64,000 nucleotides of DNA from Taklimakanibacter sp049323275 (lineage in GTDB: Bacteria > Pseudomonadota > Alphaproteobacteria > Rhizobiales > Aestuariivirgaceae), in NCBI GenBank assembly GCA_049323275.1, contig JBMOOM010000112.1:124001-188000 (forward strand). Reading direction: 5' to 3'. The translations under genes and the position numbers were made by a program. Shown one piece after another: positions 27,388-35,598 of this stretch. Within the stretch, counting starts at the first letter, position 1. Every line of letters begins with the position of its first letter. Below the pieces are notes generated by a model. It did no database searches and was not told the DNA's origin. It saw only the letters and a program-made list of their open reading frames with translations.

Positions 27388-28121
27388 GCATGAGCGCTGG
27401 CGCCGAGACGATCCGAAAATCGAAGCAAGGTGTCGCGGTGCGCCAGGCGATCCCCTACACCGCCATGAAGAAGATGATCGGCGATCATCTGCTGTCGAGC
27501 CACCAGCAGGTGCCCGCCGTGTCGGTCTTCGCCGATCTCGATGTCGATGCGGTGCTGGCCTGGCGCAAAACGCGCTTCGCGGAATCGCCGCACAAGGTGA
27601 CGCTCACCCATATCCTGCTCAAGGCGGTGGCGGAGGCGCTGAAGGCCTGTCCGCTGCTCAATGCGACGCTCAGCGACGGCGAGATCCTGGTGCTGGACGA
27701 GATCAATATCGGCATGGCGGTGGCGCTCGCCGACGGCAATCTCATCGTGCCGGTGATCCGCGACGTCGATCGCCTGAGCGTGGCCGGGATCGCGGCGCGC
27801 TCGAACGAGTTGGCCGAGGCCGCACTCAAAGGCAAGCTCGGCCTTGAAGATGTGCGCGGCGGCACCTTTACCCTGTCCAATGTCGGCAGCGTGCCCGGTA
27901 CGTTGTGGCAGACGCCGCTCATCAACCCGCCGCAAAGCGGCACGCTGGCGTTCGGCCGGGTGCGGCAGGCGGCGGTGGTGCGCGAGCGTACGATCGTGAT
28001 CGGTGAGATCATGGGGGCGAGCCTCACTTTCGATCACCGGGTGATCAGCGGCCTGCCGGCGTCGGAATTCATGGCCCATCTGGCCGAGCTTTTGCGGAAG
28101 CCCGAGCCATGGTGTGCTTGA
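27384..28121 (+). CDS. 2-oxoacid dehydrogenase E2 catalytic domain, lacking lipoyl and E3-binding domains
   Basis: The 245-residue product corresponds to the acyltransferase core alone. GTG 27384 overlaps the aminotransferase stop, and ATG 27390 is a possible later start. It has the KMIGDHLLSSHQQVP entry helix, IGMAVALADGNLIVPVIRD, and TFTLSNVGSV. The catalytic His motif reads DHRVISG where most E2 proteins have HRxxDG, so the usual Asp is Ser. No lipoyl or peripheral-subunit-binding domain precedes it; the lipoyl domain is the separate gene at 23837. It should pass the acyl group from lipoyl to CoA. Confidence 0.9.
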   Translation: MSMSAGAETIRKSKQGVAVRQAIPYTAMKKMIGDHLLSSHQQVPAVSVFADLDVDAVLAWRKTRFAESPHKVTLTHILLKAVAEALKACPLLNATLSDGEILVLDEINIGMAVALADGNLIVPVIRDVDRLSVAGIAARSNELAEAALKGKLGLEDVRGGTFTLSNVGSVPGTLWQTPLINPPQSGTLAFGRVRQAAVVRERTIVIGEIMGASLTFDHRVISGLPASEFMAHLAELLRKPEPWCA

Positions 28122-28170
28122 CTGTGGAGTCCCGGCCACCGATAGTCGGTTCCGGTTGTTGAGATAAAAC

Positions 28171-29013
28171 GTGAGGACGATGCGCCAGAAGGAAAGCCTG
28201 CAAGGGATGCAGAGCCTCGAAAGGGCGACGATGACCTTGCGTGTCGTCGCCGCCAAGGGGCCGTCCGGCGCCAAGCTCGCCGATGTGGCGGAAGCGACGG
28301 GCTTGAGCCGCTCCACTGCGCATCGCTTCCTGGGGGCGCTCGTTCAGGTCGGCCTCCTCGAGCAGGATGAAAGCTCGGCCACCTATTTCCTCGGCATGGA
28401 GCTGGCGCATTTCGGCGCCATCGCGGCCAACCGCTTCGGCCTGCGCGATGTCGCCTATGGATCGCTGGCGCGGCTGACCGAGCGCACCGCCGACACGATC
28501 TACATGTCGATCCGGCGCGACTATGAATCGATCTGCATCGAACGCTTCGAGGGCGATTATCCGATCAAGACGCTGACGCTCGATGTCGGCGACCGGCGGC
28601 CGCTCGGGGTCGGCGCCGGCAGCCTGGCGCTGCTCGCCTTCCAGAGCGACGACTTCGTCAGCCGCGCCGTCGCGGTCAATGCGGAAGCGATCAAGGCGCG
28701 CGGCTTCACGGCGAGCGAATTGTTCGAGCTCGTCGAGGAGACGCGCCGCCAGGGTTATGCGTTCAATCCGGGCCGCGTGGCGCCCGGCATGACGGCGCTC
28801 GGCGTGCCGATCAAGGGCGCCAATGGCGAGGCGGTGGCGGCGATCGGCGTCGGCGCCATCACCAGCCGCATGCCGCCCGAGCGCTGCGCCACCATCGCCG
28901 GCTGGATGTTCGAGGAAGCCCGTGAGATCGAGGCGAAGCTCACCCATCTGGCCGGCCCGCTTACGGCGCAAGCGGTCAAGCGCCTGGCGCGCAGTGGCGT
29001 GCGCGCGCGCTGA
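28171..29013 (+). CDS. IclR family transcriptional regulator
   Basis: The 280-residue protein (GTG 28171; ATG 28180 possible) has an N-terminal winged HTH (about residues 14-70, LADVAEATGLSRSTAHRFLG) and an IclR effector domain (PLGVGAGSLALLAF, ALGVPIKG). It lies 49 bp after the E2 gene on the same strand, so it is either the last gene of the operon or separately transcribed. It is the best candidate for the protein that binds the three TTGTCCC sites upstream of 21076. Confidence 0.93.
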   Translation: MRTMRQKESLQGMQSLERATMTLRVVAAKGPSGAKLADVAEATGLSRSTAHRFLGALVQVGLLEQDESSATYFLGMELAHFGAIAANRFGLRDVAYGSLARLTERTADTIYMSIRRDYESICIERFEGDYPIKTLTLDVGDRRPLGVGAGSLALLAFQSDDFVSRAVAVNAEAIKARGFTASELFELVEETRRQGYAFNPGRVAPGMTALGVPIKGANGEAVAAIGVGAITSRMPPERCATIAGWMFEEAREIEAKLTHLAGPLTAQAVKRLARSGVRAR

Positions 29014-29048
29014 GCTTCCGGTCCATCTGCAGGAAGCCGCGGCAGGAT

Positions 29049-29077
29049 GAGGCTGGCGCCTTTTCCGCGCCAGCCTC
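29049..29077. terminator. strong hairpin between convergent genes
   Basis: GAGGCTGGCGC (29049-29059) pairs perfectly over 11 bp with GCGCCAGCCTC (29067-29077) around a CTTTTCC loop. It lies 35 bases after the IclR stop and 24 bases before the end of the opposing small gene. No T run follows on either strand, so termination would be weak or Rho-assisted; it may also protect mRNA ends. Confidence 0.5.
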
Positions 29078-29100
29078 GCTCACGCCATGTGCGGCGCGGA

Positions 29101-29220
29101 TTATTTATTGGTCTGCGGAGGCGCAGGCGCAGCCTCCGGCTTGTTGTCCTGCTTGGGGTCGTCCTTGGGGGTCGGCGCGACGGTGGGCGAAGTGGGTTCC
29201 GCCATCGGGGGATTTGCCAT
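29101..29220 (-). CDS. small Pro/Ala-rich protein (39 aa)
   Basis: ATG 29220 opens a 39-codon frame ending at TAA 29101-29103. The product begins MANPPMAEPTSPTVAPTPKD and is Pro/Ala/Thr/Lys-rich throughout, probably disordered. AAGGA lies eight bases upstream of the ATG, in an AT-rich leader. No family is recognised. Short length makes this tentative, but the ribosome-binding site and convergent position after the hairpin support it. Confidence 0.5.
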   Translation of the reverse strand: MANPPMAEPTSPTVAPTPKDDPKQDNKPEAAPAPPQTNK

Positions 29221-29842
29221 GATTTTATCCTTTTCAGGCATATTACCGCAGACAAAATGCACTACGGATCGTGACGCACGTGAAAGCCGCGCGTCCTGCG
29301 GACCGGGATCGCCCGGACCGAAGCTGGGATCGAAGGAGACCGGCTCTCCGGCAGGAGCATGATCAGGAAAGGTGCGAAGCAGCTATCCGGAAATCATGCG
29401 CCGGCGAACCTTCTCGTAAACACCGTCACGCTTTCAGAGATCCGCGCAAGATCTCATCATCGCCATGCCGAGATGAGCGGCGTCCCGATGAGCCGACGAC
29501 AGTGTCGGCTCTCAGTTTCGAGAGCGAGAGGGCTCGAATTCTCCAGTCAAGACCGCTTCGTGAAGCGGCCCTCATGACGAGCGGCGACCAACATGCGAAG
29601 AGCGGCAAATTTCATGATAGCCTCCGATGCCAAGCGGGCGGGAGCAGCTATCTCTCTGTCATCGGCATGCCAAGAGAGGTCGAAGCCGACGGTCAAACAT
29701 CTATGCGCCCTTCCTGGAAGATCACCTAGGAAAATCGGATGTCCGATCGAATTATTCTTGGCGCGGATGGTATTATGCTTGTTTGGCGCGCAAAGCGCCT
29801 CATATGGACGAGAGGGCGCGGCCCTGTTTCCGGAGCCATCCG
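29221..29842. other. gene-poor stretch with tandem hairpins
   Basis: No convincing gene in ~620 bp; the open frames present translate to Arg/Ser-rich sequence without motifs. Two adjacent potential hairpins occur: GAGCCGAC (29490-29497) with GTCGGCTC (29504-29511), and TTCGAG (29517-29522) with CTCGAA (29533-29538). They could belong to an untranslated leader or a small RNA, but no clear promoter was found nearby. Confidence 0.45.
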
Positions 29843-30100
29843 ATGTTCAATCGAGTCAAACGATTCATCTATACTTTCCCGACCCCGTTTCAACTGACGG
29901 GCATGAGCGAGATTTGTGCCGCCGGCGACTACGAGATCACGACCGAAGAGGAACTGGTCGGAGATTTCATGGAGCCTGTCTATCGGCGCATCTCGACCAC
30001 GATCTACATCCCGCCTCCCGTCGGCAGCCCCGGAATCGGACAGATCATCGAGATCAACCCGGAACAGCTCACGGTGCCGATACTCAAGGCTTCATCATGA
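29843..30100 (+). CDS. conserved-looking small hypothetical protein
   Basis: The 85-residue frame starts at ATG 29843, with GGAG eight bases upstream. The product (MFNRVKRFIYTFPTPFQLTG ... VYRRISTTIYIPPP) has balanced composition and alternates hydrophobic residues, suggesting a small beta-rich cytoplasmic fold. It has no signal peptide. An upstream extension of the frame to 29627 is Arg-rich and unlikely to be translated. No function can be given. Confidence 0.65.
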   Translation: MFNRVKRFIYTFPTPFQLTGMSEICAAGDYEITTEEELVGDFMEPVYRRISTTIYIPPPVGSPGIGQIIEINPEQLTVPILKASS

Positions 30101-30145
30101 GGCTGCCATGTGTCGCGGAGGCGGGTACCGATGCATCTGCCGGAT

Positions 30146-31528
30146 TCAGCCGCGAGGCGCCAGCACCTTGCCGGGATTGAGGATGCCGTTCGGATCGAGC
30201 GCCGCCTTGATGCGGCGCATGACGGCGAGTTCCTCCGGCTTGCGCGAATAGGGCAGGTAATCGCGCTTCAGCGTGCCGATGCCATGCTCGGCCGAGATCG
30301 AGCCGCCATAGCGGGCGACGATCTTGTAGACGATCTCGTCGATCTCATGCAGGTCGGTCTCGCCCGCTCCCGCGACCGAGACGGCGATATGCATGTTGCT
30401 GTCGCCGATATGGCCGTAGAATGACACATAAGCTTCCGGGAAGCGCGCTTTCAGCGCCGCATCGCAAGCTTCCGCAAAGCGCCCGAGATCGCCGATCGCG
30501 AGGCTGACATCGAGATTGACGATCGCGGGCAGGCTGTCCATCACCAGACCCTCGCGCACGATCCAGAAGGCGCGCCGCTCCTTCTCCGATTGCGCGATGA
30601 GCGCGTCGGAGATCAGCCCGTCGGTGAGGACGCTTTCGAGGAAGGCTTCGAGCGGGGCTGACTGGCCGGCGCCTTCCGTCTCGATGATGACCGCGAAGGC
30701 GGGCTCCTCGGCGAACAGCGCGATGTTCTCGGCCTTGGCGGTGACGCTGAAATAGCTGCGCCACATGGCCTCGAAGGCGGAGAGTCCGCCGAGCTCGCGC
30801 TGCGCCCGCTTCAGGAGCTGGACCACATCGTCGTAGCTCGCCAGCGCGCAGAGCGCCGTGGCGCGGCCTTCCGGCAGCGGCTTGAGGCGCAGCACGGCAC
30901 GGGTGATGATGCCGAGCGTACCCTCGGCGCCGATGAAAAGCTGGCGCAGATCGTAGCCGGTGTTGTTCTTGACCATCTTGTTGAGCATGGTCAGCAGCGT
31001 GCCGTCGGCCAGCGCCACTTCGAGGCCGAGGACATTGTCGCGGGTCACGCCGTGGCGGATCACGCGGATGCCGCCGGCATTGGTCGAAAGATTGCCGCCG
31101 ATCTGGCAGCTGCCGCGGGCGCCGAGATCGATGGCGAGCAGGAAGCCCGCTTCTTCGGCCGCCTTCTGCGCCACCTCCAGCGGCGTGCCGGCCTTGACCG
31201 TCATGGTCTGCGCCGCCGCGTCGATCTCCTCGATGCCGGTGAGCCGCTCGAGCGACAGAGCGAAATCGGCCGCCTGCGGGCTGGCGCCGCCGGCAAGGCC
31301 GGTCATGCCGCCTTGCGGCACCACGCTTTGCTGATGCGCATTGCAGAGGCGCAGGGCCGTTGCGACGGCTTCGACCGTTGCCGGGCGCAGCACCGCCTTG
31401 GGCAGAAAGCGGCCGGTCTGGCTGGCGTCGCTGCGGTGACGGTCGCCGACATCGGCGCCGGTCAGCACCGCGTCGGCGCCCAGCGCGCGCTTCAGCTCGT
31501 CGATGAGGCTCGTTTGATCAGCGGACAT
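30146..31528 (-). CDS. FAD-linked oxidase, GlcD/D-lactate dehydrogenase type
   Basis: The 460-residue flavoprotein has an N-terminal PCMH FAD-binding domain (VVPQGGMTGLAGG, GGNLSTNAGG) and a C-terminal FAD-linked oxidase domain with SAEHGIGTLKRDYL, where the His and Lys line the active site. The family oxidises 2-hydroxy acids such as D-lactate, D-2-hydroxyglutarate or glycolate. ATG 31528 lies 11 bases inside the upstream SDR gene; ATG 31540 would add four residues. Coupling to the SDR suggests consecutive steps on hydroxy or oxo acids. Confidence 0.92.
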   Translation of the reverse strand: MSADQTSLIDELKRALGADAVLTGADVGDRHRSDASQTGRFLPKAVLRPATVEAVATALRLCNAHQQSVVPQGGMTGLAGGASPQAADFALSLERLTGIEEIDAAAQTMTVKAGTPLEVAQKAAEEAGFLLAIDLGARGSCQIGGNLSTNAGGIRVIRHGVTRDNVLGLEVALADGTLLTMLNKMVKNNTGYDLRQLFIGAEGTLGIITRAVLRLKPLPEGRATALCALASYDDVVQLLKRAQRELGGLSAFEAMWRSYFSVTAKAENIALFAEEPAFAVIIETEGAGQSAPLEAFLESVLTDGLISDALIAQSEKERRAFWIVREGLVMDSLPAIVNLDVSLAIGDLGRFAEACDAALKARFPEAYVSFYGHIGDSNMHIAVSVAGAGETDLHEIDEIVYKIVARYGGSISAEHGIGTLKRDYLPYSRKPEELAVMRRIKAALDPNGILNPGKVLAPRG

Positions 31529-32276
31529 AGCTCGCGCCATTGATGTCGAAAGTGGCGCCGGTCATATGGCGCACCTGGTCGGTGCACAGGAAGGCGACAA
31601 GAGCGCCCACTTCCTCAGGATCCGCCATGCTGCCGAGCGGGATCTCCGAGACGATGCGCCTGATATCGGCCTCGCTCATGCCAACATAGGCCATGTCGGT
31701 CTCGGTGAAGCCGGGCGCCACGGCGAAGGCCAGGATGTTCTCGGCCGCATAGCCGCGCGCAATGGTCTTGGTCAGCGCGACCAGGGCGCCTTTCGAGGCG
31801 GCATAGGGCCATTGATCGGGGGCGTCGCCGCGATGGGCGGCGCGGCTCGCGATGTTGACGATCTTGCCGCCGCCCTTCACGCGGAAATGGCCAACCGCCA
31901 GCTTGCACAGCTCGGCGGGCGCGGTGAGATTGACCTGCATCACCTCTGCGAAGCTCTTCTGCCAGTCGGCCATCGGCGCGGCGATCGGCGCCGGCGCGAA
32001 GATGCCGGCATTGTTGACGAGCACGTCGATGCGCGCCGTCGCCGCCTCGGCGTCACGCCACAAGGCGCTCGCCGCATCGGGCAAGCTGAGATCGGCGGCG
32101 AGGAGCCGGCAGGAGGCAGGCCCGATCTCGGCCTGCAACTTCTCCGCCGCCCCGCGGCTCCGGGCGTAATGCAGCAGCACGAACGCGCCCGCCGCCGCGG
32201 CCGCCCGCGCGATCGCCGCGCCGATGCCGCGCGATGCGCCCGTCACCAGGAGGGTCTTGCCGGTGAGATCGGTCAT
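31518..32276 (-). CDS. SDR family oxidoreductase
   Basis: The 252-residue short-chain dehydrogenase starts at ATG 32276, with AGGAG nine bases upstream; a longer frame to 32354 lacks such a site. Motifs are TGASRGIG (11-18), NNAG, and the YAASK catalytic Tyr/Lys. FabG-like length and C-terminus (MTGATFDINGASYVR) suggest a classical SDR acting on a 3-oxo or hydroxy compound. It is probably cotranscribed with the FAD oxidase, which it overlaps. Confidence 0.93.
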   Translation of the reverse strand: MTDLTGKTLLVTGASRGIGAAIARAAAAAGAFVLLHYARSRGAAEKLQAEIGPASCRLLAADLSLPDAASALWRDAEAATARIDVLVNNAGIFAPAPIAAPMADWQKSFAEVMQVNLTAPAELCKLAVGHFRVKGGGKIVNIASRAAHRGDAPDQWPYAASKGALVALTKTIARGYAAENILAFAVAPGFTETDMAYVGMSEADIRRIVSEIPLGSMADPEEVGALVAFLCTDQVRHMTGATFDINGASYVR

Positions 32277-32344
32277 GAGTTCTTTCTCCTGCCTGTGCTG
32301 CAGACGGGATAGCAGGTCACACAGGTACTGGCCAGCGGGGAGGC

Positions 32345-32779
32345 CTATTTGCACAGGCCGAGATAGTCGCTCGCCTTCACCGTCTTGAAGCCGGTGCCAT
32401 ATTCGGGAAGCTTGCCCAGGCGCTTCAGGTTCCTGGGGCCGATCATCGTGACCCAGACGATGTCGGGCTTCTTCATCGGCCGGCCGGTCTCCTTGTCGAA
32501 GCCGAGATGGAAGTGCAGCTTTGCCTTAGGACTGGCGCAGATGCGGCCGGGCATCTGGTTCTCGAGATAGACGACCTGCAAGGCGGCCGCCGAGAACTGG
32601 TCGCCGATCACGCGATAGCTCTTGCCGCTGTGCAGCATGTCGATGGCCTGGGCGATATAAGTGTAGACGTCGCCGCCCGGCCGGAAGCCGATCGCCGCGG
32701 ACCCGGCCGCGTGGGTCGCAGAGCCGTAGACAGCCGTGGCGAAAAGCGTAGCGCTTGCCAGCTGGCGCCAACGGACCAT
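32345..32779 (-). CDS. exported hypothetical protein (Rap1a/Tai-like)
   Basis: The 144-residue protein has a signal peptide (LASATLFATAVYGSATHA, cleavage near residue 24) and GGAGG upstream of ATG 32779. The mature region resembles small periplasmic proteins grouped with the Rap1a/Tai immunity domain: a helical front (DVYTYIAQAIDMLHSGKSY) and two cysteines, one in GRICASP and one near the C-terminus, which could form a disulfide. The family link is tentative and no partner toxin is seen. Periplasmic location is well supported. Confidence 0.68.
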   Translation of the reverse strand: MVRWRQLASATLFATAVYGSATHAAGSAAIGFRPGGDVYTYIAQAIDMLHSGKSYRVIGDQFSAAALQVVYLENQMPGRICASPKAKLHFHLGFDKETGRPMKKPDIVWVTMIGPRNLKRLGKLPEYGTGFKTVKASDYLGLCK

Positions 32780-32890
32780 CAGTCTCCCCTCCGGATTCAG
32801 TACCGCCCCTTGCGATCATCGTGCAAAAGAGCCGATTTTCCAAGATGCGGCAGATTACCGAATGTCTGGGATTTGAATGGATTCAGGTGA

Positions 32891-33172
32891 TCAGAACCTT
32901 CGGCCATAAGGCCGGCACATCGGCGGTATCCAGCCGTCATAGGTATCGAAGTAGAAGATGCAGCGGTCGTCCCAGCCGGCATTGGGTTCGCCCCACGGAT
33001 ATTTCTTCTTCCCATGGGGGTGCTGCTGCTTCTTCTGACTCTGGCTCGCCGGCTTCTTCGATTTCTTTTTGACGCTGGTCTGCCCCGCCTCAGCCTGTGG
33101 CGGCGTGACGGGAGCAATGGCGAAAACGAAGCTTCCCAGTACGGCGCCAACAAGCAGATGCCGGATGCTCAT
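32891..33172 (-). CDS. small exported basic protein
   Basis: The 93-residue product starts at ATG 33172, with AAGGAGG seven bases upstream. The signal peptide is MSIRHLLVGAVLGSFVFAIA with cleavage near PPQAEA-GQ. The mature part begins with a Lys/Gln/His-rich low-complexity stretch (about 30-60) and ends with an aromatic, Cys-containing segment (DDRCIFYFDTYDGWIPPMCR). The two cysteines probably form a disulfide. A wall- or LPS-associated role is possible given the charge, but nothing specific can be claimed. Confidence 0.72.
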   Translation of the reverse strand: MSIRHLLVGAVLGSFVFAIAPVTPPQAEAGQTSVKKKSKKPASQSQKKQQHPHGKKKYPWGEPNAGWDDRCIFYFDTYDGWIPPMCRPYGRRF

Positions 33173-33482
33173 GTCGATCCTCCTTTTCAGCGCCCGATAT
33201 CTTCCAAGACGCAGATGGGCGGAAGGCACGTGTGTGAAACATCATATTCGGTGGACACGAATATTTCTCGTTGATCGTGTATATCCCCATCAACCCACTC
33301 GGCCCATCTTATGTCTCGTAGCGGGCCATAGTTTTTCCAGCCTAACTCCGACCGCGCTAGCCGCCACTTTCGTCGGGCGCTCATTTCGCGTCGAACGCTA
33401 TCGGAAGGCTGAGCGCATCCTGGTAGCATGGCCGATGGAGCCGGAGCCCTGAGGCCCAGCTTCCGCGTCCTCGGAGGTAAAA
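33173..33482. other. divergent intergenic region with AT-rich palindrome
   Basis: This 310-bp gap separates two small exported-protein genes read outward. It is AT-richer than its surroundings. ATATTCG (33244-33250) and CGAATAT (33258-33264) form a perfect 7-bp inverted repeat around GTGGACA, 72 bases upstream of the minus-strand gene. It could be an operator or a short hairpin. No open frame with a ribosome-binding site is present. Confidence 0.45.
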
Positions 33483-33746
33483 ATGCCGAAATGGAAGAAC
33501 GCTTTTATTGCCGCCGGACTGATCAGCGTAACCGCGATTTTGGTAGTCCGCCCTGCAAGCGCTGGAGTTTGCGGCTGCATCTCTCATCGCGGTGTGTGGA
33601 GCTGCTATCCTTCTTTGCTGTGGTGCAATGATCAATGCCGAAGTGACTACAAGCTCTATTCAGATCGGTCGTCATGTTTCAAAGCTCGATCTCAGTCTCC
33701 GAGGCCGGCTAAAAAAGCGACCCAGACTAAGAAGAAACCGGGGTGA
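33483..33746 (+). CDS. small exported cysteine-rich protein
   Basis: The 87-residue protein has GGAGG six bases upstream of ATG 33483. A signal peptide (KNAFIAAGLISVTAILVVRPASA, cleavage near residue 27) precedes a mature domain with six cysteines in ~40 residues (GVCGCISH ... WSCYPSLLWCNDQC ... SSCFKA), so up to three disulfides are possible. The C-terminus is Lys-rich. After the stop a weak hairpin followed by TTTTCTTTTT (around 33750-33765) may terminate the transcript. No family is recognised. Confidence 0.7.
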   Translation: MPKWKNAFIAAGLISVTAILVVRPASAGVCGCISHRGVWSCYPSLLWCNDQCRSDYKLYSDRSSCFKARSQSPRPAKKATQTKKKPG

Positions 33747-33918
33747 CGCGGGTTTTCTTTTTGGCGGACGACCGGCGGAGGAATATCGCGATGGCGACCC
33801 CTATCCCAAGCTCCTCGAGCAACGCATCGCCAACCTCGAAGAGGCGTGTTTCCCCCTCAACCGCGCCAATTCAGGCGCCAAGCGGGGACGCGCCAACATA
33901 CTGATACATTTAGGGAAG

Positions 33919-33994
33919 TGGTGCCGCCTAGGTGACTCGAACACCTGACCTACGCATTACGAATGCGCCGCTCTACCGACTGAGCTAAGGCGGC
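33919..33994 (-). tRNA. tRNA-Thr (CGU)
   Basis: The 76-nt cloverleaf reads on the minus strand from GCCGCCT (acceptor 5' side, 33994-33988) to AGGCGGC plus discriminator A and an encoded CCA (33921-33919). The D-arm GCTC...GAGC, the anticodon stem GCGCA/TGCGT with loop TTCGTAA (anticodon CGT), and the T-arm AGGTG-TTCGAGT-CACCT are all intact. The anticodon decodes ACG as threonine. Confidence 0.97.
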
Positions 33995-34056
33995 CCGCCT
34001 GGAATGGGCGGACTGATACAGTGTTCGTCGGCCCATTTCAACCGTTTGTGGATTAT

Positions 34057-35598
34057 TCAACCGTCGGCAGAGACCCGGCGCGTCGATTGTTCGGGATCGT
34101 CCTCCGGCAGGCCAGGGTCGTCGGGCGGGCGGACCGGCTCGACGATGCGGGGCTTCTGCGCCGCGGCCGGGGCCGGCGGCGGGGCGGGCGGCGCAGGTGG
34201 GGCCGTTGCCGCCACGGGCGGCGGCGGGGAAACCGGCGCCGGCGCGGCCAAAGCCGGCGTTTCCTCGATCGGCTCGGCTTCAGGCGGCGGAGACGCCGTG
34301 GCGGCCGACTGGCGCGGCAACTGGTCGAAAGGCACTTTCCATTCGGCGAAGCCGATCTCGCCGGTCACCGGTGAAATCGGCGTCCAATAGGGCGAGGCCG
34401 CGCCGTCGATGACCCACATGGGATCGCTCGGCGCCCGGACCGCCCGGGCCAGCCATTCGCGCGCCCGGCCCTTGTCGCCGCGGCCTTCCTCGATCTCGGC
34501 CATCACCGCACAGATGCGGGCTTGGGGCTCGCTGCCGAGCAGGGGCTCGAGCGCCTTCGCGGCATCGTCCCATTGGCGCGCCTCGGCGGCGGCGCGGCCC
34601 AAAGCGTAAGAGCCCTCGACGCCGCCGGCATAGGCGCCGATCAGGCGGCGCACCCGCTCATAACGCTCCTGCGGCGGGCTGGTCAGGCGGGCATAGGCAT
34701 AGGCTTCAGCAAGATCGGGATGCGGGCTCAAGGCCCAGGTCTTCGACGCCACCCGCCAGGCCCGGCGCAGAGCGTCGTCGGCGCCGTAGAGACGGGTGGC
34801 GACGGCGGCCGCCGGCACCAGGGATGGGTCGAGCTTGTGGGCGTCGAGCGCCCAGCCGAGCGCGGCCTGGCGGTCTGTCGTCTCGGCGGCCAGCGCCTTG
34901 GCGGCGAGAAGCACCGCCTTCAGGCGCTTCAGCCTGTCGGGGGCGAGCTGGCCGGCCTTGCGCTGCGTCTCGAGCGTGATCAGCGCCGCATCCCAGTCGC
35001 GCGCCTGCGACTGGATGGCGAGCAGCGCGGAAGAGGCCCAGCCATGACCCGGATTGAGCTTCAAGGCGCGCTCGGCATAACCCCGGGCGGCGGCGAGGTC
35101 GCCGGCCTGCCGGGCCTCCGAGAACAGGCCGCGCAGACCCAGCGCCTCGGTTTCGGGTGATTTCAGCATCGCCTCGAAACCCTGGCGCACCTTGGCGCGG
35201 TCGCCCTTGAGCTGGGCCGCCTGCACTTCGAGCAGCTTCAGCAAGGGCTCGTCGGTCAGCGATTTGGCGGCGATCGTGGCGAAGCGCTGGGCGCTCACCC
35301 CGTCGCCGGCGCCCGCCGCGATGATGCCTCGCGACAGGCTCTCATAACCGCGGCGCGCCTTGCGGAATCGGAAATAGCCGCCGATGGCGCCCGGCGTGCC
35401 GATCAGCCGGCGCAGCAGGCCGAGCAGGAACCACAAGGCCAGTACAGCGAAAATCAAGCCGGCGAGCCCGGCCAGCACCGATGTCTCGATCTCGCGATTG
35501 AGCCAGCGGATGACGATGGTGCCCGGCCGGTCGGCGATCCAGGCGAAGCCCGCGGCGGCGGCGGCGAGGAGAATGAAACGGATGAGCAGTCGGATCAT
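34057..35598 (-). CDS. HemY-N domain TPR membrane protein
   Basis: The 513-residue inner-membrane protein starts at ATG 35598 and overlaps the upstream gene by four bases. Two N-terminal membrane helices (about 4-22 and 40-65) match the HemY_N domain and are followed by TPR-like helical repeats to about residue 430, then a Pro/Ala-rich disordered tail. Despite its label in heme operons this family is not the protoporphyrinogen oxidase of the same name; its biochemical role is unclear. It is the last gene of a hemC-hemD-mitofilin-like-hemY unit. Confidence 0.9.
   Translation of the reverse strand: MIRLLIRFILLAAAAAGFAWIADRPGTIVIRWLNREIETSVLAGLAGLIFAVLALWFLLGLLRRLIGTPGAIGGYFRFRKARRGYESLSRGIIAAGAGDGVSAQRFATIAAKSLTDEPLLKLLEVQAAQLKGDRAKVRQGFEAMLKSPETEALGLRGLFSEARQAGDLAAARGYAERALKLNPGHGWASSALLAIQSQARDWDAALITLETQRKAGQLAPDRLKRLKAVLLAAKALAAETTDRQAALGWALDAHKLDPSLVPAAAVATRLYGADDALRRAWRVASKTWALSPHPDLAEAYAYARLTSPPQERYERVRRLIGAYAGGVEGSYALGRAAAEARQWDDAAKALEPLLGSEPQARICAVMAEIEEGRGDKGRAREWLARAVRAPSDPMWVIDGAASPYWTPISPVTGEIGFAEWKVPFDQLPRQSAATASPPPEAEPIEETPALAAPAPVSPPPPVAATAPPAPPAPPPAPAAAQKPRIVEPVRPPDDPGLPEDDPEQSTRRVSADG

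Noticed and set aside
29271..29729. Plus-strand frame of 152 codons
   Set aside because: Charged low-complexity translation without motifs, no ribosome-binding site, and overlaps a region with hairpins.
32345..32779. Immunity protein of a type VI effector pair
   Set aside because: The Rap1a/Tai-like resemblance is weak and no effector or secretion gene is adjacent, so only a hypothetical exported protein is reported.
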